Positions 1-5,769 are shown, counted from the stretch's first letter. The stretch is DNA of 5,926 nucleotides from Selenomonadaceae bacterium (GCA_017484235.1 JAFUTM010000019.1:1-5926), one strand, 5' to 3'. Program-made: numbers and translations. The notes: a model not told the origin generated them from the letters alone.

Positions 1-78
1 ACAACAAAAGAGTATGCAGAAATTGTTGAACGCCTTAATACGGCACTTGATTATGGGTTTTGCAATATGTGTGAGTAG
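1..78 (+). CDS. C-terminal tail of an upstream phage gene (partial)
   Basis: Frame 1 is open from the first base and ends at TAG (76-78), giving the last 25 residues of a protein that begins outside the window. The tail reads TTKEYAEIVERLNTALDYGF and then ends in NMCE. It looks like an amphipathic helix and is too short to assign a family. The next gene starts 19 bases later with its own ribosome binding site, which fits a compact phage operon. Reading through the TAG meets another stop within a few codons, so there is no sign of stop-codon recoding. An alternative reading from ATG 14 in another frame runs into the zinc-ribbon gene, but its first 28 residues look non-native. Confidence 0.6.
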   Translation, partial: TTKEYAEIVERLNTALDYGFCNMCE

Positions 79-84
79 GTTTAT

Positions 85-88
85 GGAG
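85..88 (+). promoter_or_regulatory. Ribosome binding site that sets the zinc-ribbon start
   Basis: GGAG lies 9 bases before ATG 98. The upstream in-frame ATGs at 14 and 83 have no comparable site, and the first overlaps the end of the preceding gene. This supports a start at 98, which puts the first CxxC knuckle at residue 5, as is usual for zinc ribbons. Confidence 0.6.
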
Positions 89-97
89 TTGACTAAG

Positions 98-325
98 ATG
101 AAGATTAAATGTCCAAATTGCGGCAGCACTGATGTCATTGCTGAAGCTAAAAGCATTATTCGTTTCAGATTTAATGAATACAGGAACATAGAAATCATAT
201 CCGAATGGAGTGACATCGTAGAACAAATTCAAGATAAGGTTGCTTATAATTTTGAGTGCCAAGATTGTAATCATATTTTCGGCAAGTTAATAACAAAAAG
301 ATACAAAGGAGAGAATTTGAAATGA
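98..325 (+). CDS. Small zinc-ribbon protein, 75 aa
   Basis: The protein begins MKIKCPNCGS and has a second knuckle FECQDCNHIF. Cysteines 5, 8, 54 and 57 form two CxxC pairs about 45 residues apart, the usual four-cysteine arrangement for one zinc ion. The segment between the knuckles (about residues 18-50) is predicted strand plus helix and rich in charged residues. The C-terminus is basic. Small zinc-ribbon proteins are common in phage genomes and may bind nucleic acid or protein; this one cannot be given a specific job. Its TGA stop overlaps the ATG of the next gene (ATGA at 322-325), so the two are probably translationally coupled. A Com-like role (the zinc-binding translational activator of Mu mom) is conceivable, but the Mom-like gene lies 1.3 kb downstream and the rest of the sequence does not resemble Com. 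Confidence 0.75.
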   Translation: MKIKCPNCGSTDVIAEAKSIIRFRFNEYRNIEIISEWSDIVEQIQDKVAYNFECQDCNHIFGKLITKRYKGENLK

Positions 326-741
326 TTAAAAGTGTACAATTAAAACCGCTTGATGTTAATATGCCTTGCGAACTACCGACTTATGTTTATGGTAACGGGG
401 TTGAAAAATATACTCTGATTGCTACAGTGCCGGGCGATTATAAAATCACGCTTGCCAAATTGACAATCGGTTCATCAATGAGCGGAACGACAATGCTGTC
501 TCACGCAATGTTTGAGAGTTATTCAGAACACGGCGAAAAAATGAGTGAAGCGAAAATTCGTATCAGTGGTTGCGAACGTGATTTTATGGCAGTAAAAAAT
601 GTTATGTCAAAAGTAGGAATTGAACTCGAATCAATAGCCCCGTGTCACTTTTCGGTTTTGCTCAGTGCGCTTGGAGCCTATTACCAAGCGGTAAATCCCG
701 AAATCAGTGAGTATGCTGTCGTGTCACAAAGATGTCATTGA
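322..741 (+). CDS. Unrecognised phage protein, 139 aa
   Basis: I do not recognise a family. The start ATG overlaps the previous stop as ATGA and is preceded by an AAAGGAGAG ribosome binding site at 306-313. The protein looks soluble, with no signal peptide or membrane segment. The N-terminal half (about 1-50) looks strand-rich with a VPGDYKITLAKLTIG stretch. Residues 51-75 contain many Ser, Met and His residues. The C-terminal half (75-125) alternates strand and helix, with RISGCERDFMAVKNVMSKVG suggesting a ferredoxin-like alpha-beta unit. Three cysteines (84, 108, 138) follow Cys16, but they form no CxxC motif. Its stop codon is embedded in the -35 box of the promoter at 738. It belongs to the same transcription unit as the zinc-ribbon gene. 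Confidence 0.75.
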   Translation: MIKSVQLKPLDVNMPCELPTYVYGNGVEKYTLIATVPGDYKITLAKLTIGSSMSGTTMLSHAMFESYSEHGEKMSEAKIRISGCERDFMAVKNVMSKVGIELESIAPCHFSVLLSALGAYYQAVNPEISEYAVVSQRCH

Positions 742-749
742 CAAGTCAC
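722..749 (+). promoter_or_regulatory. Possible operator: three GTCA repeats at 11-bp spacing
   Basis: TGTCAC (722-727), TGTCAT (733-738) and AGTCAC (744-749) place the core GTCA at 723, 734 and 745, exactly 11 bases apart, so on the same face of the helix. The middle copy is also half of a perfect inverted repeat, TGTCA-T-TGACA (733-743), whose right arm contributes the -35 box. A regulator bound here would cover the -35 region of the promoter. The core is only four bases and part of the stretch is coding, so coincidence is possible. Confidence 0.3.
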
Positions 750-766
750 TTAAAAGGTGCTAATAT
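738..766 (+). promoter_or_regulatory. SigA-type promoter with extended -10
   Basis: A perfect -35 box TTGACA (738-743) is followed by a 17-base spacer and TAATAT (761-766) as the -10 box, which matches TATAAT at four of six positions including the key first, second and last. TG at 758-759 one base before the -10 gives the extended TGn element. Transcription would start near 772-775, leaving a leader of about 40 bases before the AGGAG and ATG of the DUF488-like gene at 813. It sits in the only sizeable gap between genes in this part of the window. It would drive the DUF488-like gene and perhaps, if the hairpin at 1597 is read through, the Mom-like, ParB-like and packaging genes. Confidence 0.65.
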
Positions 767-800
767 GATAGCGTGTAAAGTTGTAGCTGTGCAGAGTGTG

Positions 801-805
801 AGGAG
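801..805 (+). promoter_or_regulatory. Ribosome binding site that sets the DUF488-like start
   Basis: AGGAG lies 7 bases before ATG 813. In-frame alternatives at 732 and 765 lie upstream of or inside the promoter, so they would not be on a transcript started there. The 813 start gives MIYTS at the N-terminus, the usual beginning of DUF488-type proteins. Confidence 0.7.
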
Positions 806-812
806 AAAAAAT

Positions 813-1583
813 ATGATTTACACAAGTCGATATGCCAATCCTGAACTCAAAACAGGTAATTATACACCCGTGAGAATTTCATTAGGTGCTCCGAGATGGA
901 AAATCGGTTACACTATCGCAGGTGCTATTAAAGAGCTTATGCCGTCAGGGCTTAGGCATATTGAGAATCTTGAAGAATTTTGCCAGTCATATTATGAACG
1001 ACTTGATTCTGTTGGAGTTAATAAAATCAGAGAACAGATTCAGCAGTACGAATCATTTGGTAAACCTGTTGTATTACTCTGCTTTGAAGACATACGCAAA
1101 GGTGGAGAGAACTGGTGCCACAGAACTGCGTTTGCAAAATGGTGGCAAGCTCGTACAGGTGAGTCAATACCCGAATTGAAAGATGATTCAACGGTTAAGA
1201 TAGAAGGCGATATTCCTAAAATGCCTGAAGTTTCTTCTATTGATTCATTAGAAGAAAAAAGTTCTGATGAACTTACGGTTTTAGTAGTTTATTCTACTTG
1301 GGAAGACACAGGCGGTGATATGTATTATATCGTCGATTCAGTAACAGGCAAATGTGACAGAATTTCTGATGAAAAAGCGCGAGAGTTAATTTCGTCAGGA
1401 AAAGCTAAATTAAAAGTTGATTATGATTCTGTTCCGAAAATAAGTTTCATACTGGCTGAAAATTCCGTCAAACAAGTTTTCAGAAATCGTAAAGGCAAAG
1501 AGTCTGAAATAACATTTGAATTAGCCCGAAAGTTACTTATTGACGGAAAAGCCACTATTCAAGATATTGAACTTGAAAGATAA
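813..1583 (+). CDS. DUF488-like protein with duplicated C-terminal module, 256 aa
   Basis: Residues 1-120 resemble the DUF488 family. The N-terminus is MIYTSRYANPEL, followed by a short RISLGAPRW segment (21-29), then the core strand PVVLLCFED (85-93) and the conserved CHR (102-104) before a tryptophan-rich helix. In DUF488 proteins the equivalent Cys/His/Arg cluster is conserved, but the biochemical activity is not established. Residues 121-152 form an acidic, Ser-rich linker. Residues 153-256 are an extra C-terminal part with two copies of a unit carrying the pattern GKxxxI(S/T)xExARxL(I/L)xxGKA, 49 residues apart. No membrane segment or signal peptide is visible. The gene has its own promoter at 738 and is followed by a hairpin, so it may be expressed separately from its neighbours. 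Its place next to a Mom-like gene suggests a part in DNA modification or host interference, but that is inferred only from position. Confidence 0.75.
   Translation: MIYTSRYANPELKTGNYTPVRISLGAPRWKIGYTIAGAIKELMPSGLRHIENLEEFCQSYYERLDSVGVNKIREQIQQYESFGKPVVLLCFEDIRKGGENWCHRTAFAKWWQARTGESIPELKDDSTVKIEGDIPKMPEVSSIDSLEEKSSDELTVLVVYSTWEDTGGDMYYIVDSVTGKCDRISDEKARELISSGKAKLKVDYDSVPKISFILAENSVKQVFRNRKGKESEITFELARKLLIDGKATIQDIELER
1347..1415 (+). repeat. Protein-level repeat, copy 1 (DUF488-like residues 179-201)
   Basis: This encodes GKCDRISDEKARELISSGKA plus three residues. It aligns without gaps to copy 2 at a 49-residue offset, with 10 of 23 identical positions (G, K, I, E, A, R, L, G, K, A) and several conservative ones. 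The DNA copies have diverged, so this is an old duplication of a small strand-helix unit. Confidence 0.6.
1494..1562 (+). repeat. Protein-level repeat, copy 2 (DUF488-like residues 228-250)
   Basis: This encodes GKESEITFELARKLLIDGKA plus three residues, matching copy 1 in the key positions. It ends six residues before the C-terminus. Each copy is preceded by a pair of short hydrophobic strands (about 154-175 and 208-224), so the full repeated module is probably near 50 residues. Confidence 0.6.
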
Positions 1584-1596
1584 AAAATTGCATACG

Positions 1597-1616
1597 GTCG
1601 CCGAAAGGCGGCTTTT
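1597..1616 (+). terminator. Short hairpin with GAAA loop and T-run
   Basis: GTCGCC (1597-1602) pairs with GGCGGC (1607-1612), with one T-G wobble, around a GAAA tetraloop. TTTTATATT follows directly, and an A-run sits upstream at 1582-1587, so the element could pair further and work on both strands. It lies 13 bases after the DUF488-like stop and just before the GGAGG of the next gene. The T-run is short, so partial termination or attenuation between the two genes is as likely as a full stop. Confidence 0.5.
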
Positions 1617-1636
1617 ATATTGGAGGAATAAAGATA

Positions 1637-2647
1637 ATGTTTCACGGTTCTTTACCTGCAACAGCACAACAAATTTTATGCCAAATAGTCAAACAGTGGA
1701 ATGTAGATGACATATATGTAGGCTGTTCGGGAAATTTTACTATCGAAAGATGTTTAAAACATATAACACCTGCGCGGTTGCACTCTAACGATGTGACGGT
1801 TTATAGTTGCCTTATCGGTAGATATTTTACGGGTGAAAAATTAAACGCAACGCTTAAACCTGAATATAACGGCGTTATGAAATTTGTGGAGAAATATCTT
1901 GACGATGGCGCAGGAACAATGGCGGTTATTCTTATCTTGAGTAAAATGGGAATTTATTTGGGCAGTAAGCCAAATCCATATTACGAAAGAATGATTAAAG
2001 CCTACACTAATCAATTTGAGGCTTTGTGGAATCGAACTAAATCAAAATTGGAAAAAATAGAGCCCTTTATAGCGTCGATGTTTGAAGGCGATGTTTGTGA
2101 ATGGGTTGACAATATACCAGATGAAGCTGGTTTTATTTGTTATCCTCCTTTTTTCGCAGGTGACTACGAAAAGATGTTTCGTGTCATTGATGATATGTTC
2201 GATTGGAATCCGCCATCATTTGAAAATATCAATAAAGACCGTATAAACAAGTTGTTTGAAAAATTAGCAAGGCGCAAATATTTTATGTTCGGTACGAATG
2301 ATTATCTTGTTGATTTTAAGGAATATCTTGTTGGAATGTGCCAAACGACAAATAGAGGAGTTCCTCTTTATATTTATGCAAAATCAGACAAATCTATGAT
2401 CGTATCGCCGCGACAAAAAACCGAATCCCTGTTAATTCCACGTCTCGGTGAAAATGAAGAAATAGGAAACGCTATAAAAATTTTTGAATTAAAGCAAGAA
2501 GAATTTCAAGCTCTGCGGTCGCACTATATGAACATTCATATAAATCCCGGACAAGCAACGGCAGCATTTGGGGTTACTGTTGATAATAAATTAATTGGAG
2601 TTTACGCATTTAGTGCTGCACCTACCTACTACTACAGATATGAGTAA
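1637..2647 (+). CDS. Mom-type antirestriction protein, methyltransferase-like N-terminal part
   Basis: The 336-residue reading starts at ATG 1637, ten bases after GGAGG (1622-1626). It resembles the N-terminal half of the phage family of GNAT-like putative antirestriction adenine methyltransferases. Visible marks are VGCSGNF (28-34), which resembles the SAM-binding glycine loop; HSNDV (49-53), at the place of the acidic residue after the second strand; GDV (151-153); and CYPPFF (168-173), at the place of the catalytic (D/N)PP(Y/F) motif of adenine methyltransferases. The acidic or amide residue of that motif is Tyr here, so plain methyl transfer is doubtful. From about residue 285 the sequence enters the expected C-terminal domain (ATAAFGVTVDNKLIGVYAFS), then ends abruptly in a low-quality tail YYYRYE. 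The rest of the domain continues in the +1 frame from about 2624, so the gene appears frameshifted. Without the shift the product would be about 463 residues. Confidence 0.7.
   Translation: MFHGSLPATAQQILCQIVKQWNVDDIYVGCSGNFTIERCLKHITPARLHSNDVTVYSCLIGRYFTGEKLNATLKPEYNGVMKFVEKYLDDGAGTMAVILILSKMGIYLGSKPNPYYERMIKAYTNQFEALWNRTKSKLEKIEPFIASMFEGDVCEWVDNIPDEAGFICYPPFFAGDYEKMFRVIDDMFDWNPPSFENINKDRINKLFEKLARRKYFMFGTNDYLVDFKEYLVGMCQTTNRGVPLYIYAKSDKSMIVSPRQKTESLLIPRLGENEEIGNAIKIFELKQEEFQALRSHYMNIHINPGQATAAFGVTVDNKLIGVYAFSAAPTYYYRYE
2622..2635 (+). other. Apparent +1 frameshift site in a CTA-repeat tract
   Basis: The tract reads CTACCTACTACTAC. Removing one C at 2625/2626 yields a clean run of CTA units and joins the two frames as AAPTTTTDMSK, continuous with the downstream domain. 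The downstream frame has a TAA at 2592-2594 and the upstream frame stops at 2645-2647, so the switch must fall between 2595 and 2647. It could be a one-base insertion in the phage, a sequence error, or a recoding site; no classical slippery heptamer is present. Confidence 0.6.
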
Positions 2648-3029
2648 ATATATTGATACTCCAAATATTTATCTTTTGAGTGATTTTCCGATTGCTCCAG
2701 TGAAGTACAAAAGACTTTCAAAATTAGTTTTGTATGCAGCACTTAGCAAAGAGAGCAAAGAAATTGCAGAAAAAATTTGTAATAAGCGGATATATTCTTT
2801 GACCACTACAGCGTTTAGTAAAAAACCGGTATCAATGAAATATCGTGGTCTTTTTCGTTTATTGAATAAAAAACAGCTCGAAGGAACTGATGACAGCGAA
2901 ACAGATATGTCGAAAGTATATTATAGTAATGGATACAAACTTAATTATGGAGCGGAACTTGGTCAGTGGACTTTGGCTGAAGGTTTAGATATTTGGAAAT
3001 CGAAATACGGCAAGGAGTGTATCAAATGA
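2640..3029 (+). CDS. Mom-type antirestriction protein, GNAT-like C-terminal part
   Basis: Counted from ATG 2640 this is 129 residues. It carries YLLSDFPI (11-18), KRLSKLVLYAALSKE (24-38), TTTAFSKKPVSMKYRG (55-70) and FRLL (72-75), which look like the C-terminal GNAT/Mom-like domain of the same family as the upstream part. Mu Mom is a GNAT-fold enzyme that converts adenine to a carbamoylmethyl-type derivative and so shields phage DNA from restriction; a related job is inferred here. The possible starts TTG 2595 and ATG 2640 have no good ribosome binding site, and the reading overlaps the end of the upstream part by 8 bases or more, so it is most simply the second half of one frameshifted gene. 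Residues from about 80 on (acidic stretch, then SNGYKLNYGAELGQW) are less recognisable. The stop overlaps the next start as ATGA. Confidence 0.65.
   Translation: MSKYIDTPNIYLLSDFPIAPVKYKRLSKLVLYAALSKESKEIAEKICNKRIYSLTTTAFSKKPVSMKYRGLFRLLNKKQLEGTDDSETDMSKVYYSNGYKLNYGAELGQWTLAEGLDIWKSKYGKECIK
3012..3017 (+). promoter_or_regulatory. Ribosome binding site that sets the ParB-like start
   Basis: AAGGAG lies 8 bases before ATG 3026, inside the end of the preceding gene. It favours 3026 over an upstream in-frame start at 2993, and gives the usual MKVYTLEIDP beginning of ParB-like domains. Confidence 0.65.
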
Positions 3030-3904
3030 AAGTTTATACATTGGAGATTGACCCGCGAAAAATAAAGTTATTAGAACTGAACGCTCGATATATGCGGCAT
3101 GAAGAATTTAAGCAACTCGTTGACAATATCAGACGTGACGGACAATTAAGTTCCACGCCTTTTTTATGTAAAGAATCGGACGGTAAATATCTCTGTTTAA
3201 GTGGAAATCATCGTACAAAAGCAGCTATTGAGGCAGGTCTTGATAAGATATTTTGTCTTGCTACCGATGACGAATTGACACAAGATCAAAAAATAGCAAT
3301 CCAACTTTCGCAAAATGCCATTTCAGGACAAGATGACCCTGCAACATTAAAGTTGTTATATGAGAGTATTTTAGATACTGAAATGAAAAAATATAGCGGT
3401 CTTGACGACAAAACTTTAGAATTGCTTGAAAAAATCAATTCAACCAGTATAGCAGAAGCTAATTTAGATTTTAAAACGGTTCAAATAGTTTTTTTGCCAG
3501 ATGAATTGGAAGCAGCAAAAAAGTCTATTGATAAAGTAAAAGATGCAGCGAAAGCTGCTGATGAATCATGGCTGACCAAAAAATCAGACTATGAGAATTG
3601 GCTTGATACTCAAGAAGTAGTATCTTCAAGTTATGGCGTTAAAAATGTTGCAGTAGCATTTAATTTAATTTTGAAATTGGTTGAACGAAATTTAACGCAA
3701 CTTCAAGAAGGTTATGAGAATATAGAAGCCGGAAGACAATATGTGCCAATAAGTACAGTGATTGGTAGAAGAAAAATACCAGTAACCGCCGCCAAAACTA
3801 TAAGCAAAGCTATTGCAAAAATACAGGGAGAAAATGATATTAAAGATGTAGAACTTTGGCGTGCTATCGAGATTTTGGCAGAGAAATATTTAGCAGGTGA
3901 TTAA
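3026..3904 (+). CDS. ParB/Srx N-terminal-domain protein, 292 aa
   Basis: Residues 1-100 show a ParB-like nuclease (ParB/Sulfiredoxin) fold: EIDPRKIKLLELNARYM (7-23) includes the NxR element, EEFKQLVDNIRRDGQLSSTP (26-45) is the helix and turn before a core strand, and LSGNHRTKAAIEAG (58-71) matches the GxxR box that binds nucleotide phosphate in ParB relatives. Residues 83-140 are helical and resemble the linker and helical domain that follow it. Residues 158-182 form a highly charged helix, probably a short coiled coil. The remainder (204-290) is helical and unassigned. Stand-alone phage ParB-domain proteins often lie beside DNA-modification genes or terminases, where they may guide modification or bind DNA; a chromosome-partition role is unlikely because no ParA is present. 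The gene overlaps the preceding stop by ATGA and abuts terS. Confidence 0.8.
   Translation: MKVYTLEIDPRKIKLLELNARYMRHEEFKQLVDNIRRDGQLSSTPFLCKESDGKYLCLSGNHRTKAAIEAGLDKIFCLATDDELTQDQKIAIQLSQNAISGQDDPATLKLLYESILDTEMKKYSGLDDKTLELLEKINSTSIAEANLDFKTVQIVFLPDELEAAKKSIDKVKDAAKAADESWLTKKSDYENWLDTQEVVSSSYGVKNVAVAFNLILKLVERNLTQLQEGYENIEAGRQYVPISTVIGRRKIPVTAAKTISKAIAKIQGENDIKDVELWRAIEILAEKYLAGD
3895..3900 (+). promoter_or_regulatory. Weak ribosome binding site before the terS GTG start
   Basis: AGGTGA precedes GTG 3906 by 5 bases and lies within the last codons of the ParB-like gene. The other in-frame start, GTG 3897, has only a distant GAG (3881-3883), so 3906 is slightly preferred. The difference is three residues. 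Confidence 0.4.
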
Positions 3905-3905
3905 T

Positions 3906-4385
3906 GTGACCTACAAAGGAAAGAAGGGCAAGCACGATGACTGGATAGAAGGCGAAGGTCTTAAAACCATTTGCGAATGGGCAAGATATGGATTGACTGA
4001 TAAGCAAATCATTGAAAATATCGGTATAGGCAGAACGACTTTTTATAAGTGGTTGAAGGAATATCCTGATTTTGCTGAAGCGATAAAGAAAGCTCGAATA
4101 CAGACCAACATTGAGATTGAAAATTCTATGATTGATTTGGCTTGCGGTAAAAAATTTGTGGAAGAAATAAAATCTGTACTTGACCCAAAAACGGGACAAG
4201 TCATACGAATTGAAAAAATCCGAAAACAAATTCCGCCAAATGCGGTAATGCTGATTTTCTTAGCAAAGAATCGTATGAAAGATAAGTACAAAGATTATGC
4301 GCCGGTTCCATTTGAGCCTGAAAGTACAGATGAACAGCAGGATATTCAAATTTACTTGCCCGATAATGGACGTGATAAAAAATGA
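3906..4385 (+). CDS. terS: Terminase small subunit, 159 aa
   Basis: TerS binds the phage packaging site and presents DNA to the large subunit. Residues 18-51 form a helix-turn-helix: LKTICEWARYGLTDKQIIEN, then IGIGRTTFYKWLK as turn and recognition helix. YPDFAEAIKKARIQTNIEIE (53-72) is the helix that usually begins the oligomerisation region. Residues 84-108 are likely a beta hairpin, and PPNAVMLIFLAKNRMKDKYKDY (110-131) is the conserved C-terminal element of this small-terminase type. The acidic tail probably contacts TerL. The gene starts with GTG (3906, or 3897), within or just after the ParB-like stop, and its TGA overlaps the terL start as ATGA. The position right before terL and the length both fit. 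The packaging site often lies in or near this gene but cannot be seen here. Confidence 0.85.
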   Translation: MTYKGKKGKHDDWIEGEGLKTICEWARYGLTDKQIIENIGIGRTTFYKWLKEYPDFAEAIKKARIQTNIEIENSMIDLACGKKFVEEIKSVLDPKTGQVIRIEKIRKQIPPNAVMLIFLAKNRMKDKYKDYAPVPFEPESTDEQQDIQIYLPDNGRDKK

Positions 4386-5758
4386 TTCTCAGACCGCAGA
4401 AAGGACCGCAAGAAAGATTTTTGTCAACTGAAGCAGATATTGCCATTTATGGCGGAGCTGCAGGTGGCGGTAAGACCTATGCTTTATTGCTTGAACCACT
4501 CAGACATATGAACGTCGATGGCTACAGCGCAACCATTTTTAGGAGAAATGCTACGCAGATAACTATTGACGGTGGTTTGCTTGATGAAAGTATGAGCATA
4601 TATGGATTTTTAAAAAATGCTGTGTATAAATCAAGTCCTAAACCACATTGGATTTTTGGTGGAAGGTCAAAGGTCAGTTTTATGCACATTGATGGTGACA
4701 GAGATTTGCCGAAATGGCAAGGTTCACAAATCTGTTATATAGGTTTTGATGAGCTGACGCATTTTGATGAAAGTCAATTTTTCTATATGCTGTCACGCAA
4801 CAGGTCGATATGTGGCGTAAAGCCATATGTTAGAGCAACTTGCAATCCAGATGTGGATAGTTGGGTTGCCGATTTTATCAGTTGGTGGATAAATCCTGAT
4901 ACCGGTTATCCAATACCTGAGCGGTCTGGTGTTTTGAGATATTTTTGTCGCATTGAAGGTGAGGTCAAATGGGACGACAGTAAAGAAGAATTGGCAGAGC
5001 GATATAAGATTGAGCCTGAACTCTGCAAAAGTGTTACATTCATAGCGTCAAGCGTTTATGATAATAAAATCTTGCTGGAAAATGACCCCGGTTATTTGGC
5101 AAACCTTCACGGATTGAGCCTTGTGGAACGTGAGAGGTTGTTGAATGGCAACTGGAAAATTCGTCCATCTGCAGGGCTGTATTTCAAGACAGAGCAGACA
5201 AGAATTGTTAAATCAGTTCCAGAAGACCTTGTTGCTGTTGTAAGAGCTTGGGATTTGGCAGCGACTGAAGTCAATCTCGGTAATAAAGACCCTGACAGAA
5301 CAGCGGGTGTCTTAATGGGCAGAATGAGGAACGGACAATACATTGTGCTTGATGTTAAGCGAATGGCGGCTAATGCGGCAACTGTCAGGTCAATCGTCAA
5401 AAGTACGGCTGAAACTGATAAGGCTGAATATGGTTGCAAAAAGATTCTGATACCGCAAGACCCCGGACAAGCTGGCAAGGAGCAAGCACAGAGTTATATT
5501 CGCAATTTAGCAGGTTATAGCGTAAAGAGCAAGCCTGTCAGTGGCAGTAAGATAACAAGAGCGGAGCCCTTTGCTGCACAGTGGCAACAAGGCAACGTGC
5601 TGTTGCTTGAAGGAAACTGGAACGAAACATTTTTAGATGAGCTTGAAGGATTCCCAGACGCACTGCACGATGACCAAGTGGACGCAGCAAGCGACGCATT
5701 TTCTGCTGTAGCTTATGCTCGTACAAGACGTATCAGTCGCGGTGATTTTGCATTGTAA
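4382..5758 (+). CDS. terL: Terminase large subunit (packaging ATPase and nuclease), 458 aa
   Basis: TerL drives ATP-dependent DNA translocation into the capsid and cuts the concatemer. The N-terminal ATPase has a Walker A loop GGAAGGGKTY (24-33, with K31 and T32), an adenine-side Q-like segment near residues 6-12, Walker B ICYIGFDE (117-124, catalytic E124), and the coupling motif RATCNPD (151-157). The C-terminal RNase H-like nuclease starts near residue 285 with VRAWDLAATE (D291), followed by the strand YIVLDVKRM (320-328, D324), IPQDPGQAGK (357-366, D360) and ALHDDQVDAASDAF (427-440), which carries the last metal-binding acids. Both domains are complete and the length is normal for this family, so it should be functional. 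The start overlaps the terS stop by ATGA with no strong ribosome binding site of its own, so translation is probably coupled to terS. Confidence 0.96.
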   Translation: MILRPQKGPQERFLSTEADIAIYGGAAGGGKTYALLLEPLRHMNVDGYSATIFRRNATQITIDGGLLDESMSIYGFLKNAVYKSSPKPHWIFGGRSKVSFMHIDGDRDLPKWQGSQICYIGFDELTHFDESQFFYMLSRNRSICGVKPYVRATCNPDVDSWVADFISWWINPDTGYPIPERSGVLRYFCRIEGEVKWDDSKEELAERYKIEPELCKSVTFIASSVYDNKILLENDPGYLANLHGLSLVERERLLNGNWKIRPSAGLYFKTEQTRIVKSVPEDLVAVVRAWDLAATEVNLGNKDPDRTAGVLMGRMRNGQYIVLDVKRMAANAATVRSIVKSTAETDKAEYGCKKILIPQDPGQAGKEQAQSYIRNLAGYSVKSKPVSGSKITRAEPFAAQWQQGNVLLLEGNWNETFLDELEGFPDALHDDQVDAASDAFSAVAYARTRRISRGDFAL

Positions 5759-5769
5759 GAGGTTTGAAA

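Noticed and set aside
14..97. A longer N-terminus for the zinc-ribbon gene starting at ATG 14
   Set aside because: The added residues overlap the end of the upstream gene, have no ribosome binding site, and do not look like part of a zinc ribbon, whereas ATG 98 has GGAG at good spacing.
98..325. The zinc-ribbon protein as a Com homologue that activates translation of the Mom-like gene
   Set aside because: Mu com lies directly before and overlaps mom, while here 1.3 kb, two genes, a promoter and a hairpin lie between them, and the sequence beyond the cysteines does not resemble Com. It remains only a loose analogy.
732..812. A longer N-terminus for the DUF488-like protein starting at 732 or 765
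   Set aside because: Both starts sit upstream of or within the promoter elements and outside the expected transcript; ATG 813 has AGGAG at 7 bases and the usual MIYTS beginning.
2592..2647. A classical programmed frameshift heptamer
   Set aside because: No X-XXY-YYZ slippery sequence and no prfB-type CUU-UGA site are visible, so recoding is kept only as one option for the split gene.
3864..4446. Minus-strand open frames opposite terS and the start of terL
   Set aside because: They have low-complexity, Phe/Ser-rich translations typical of the antisense of AT-rich genes, no ribosome binding sites, and lie opposite confidently assigned genes.
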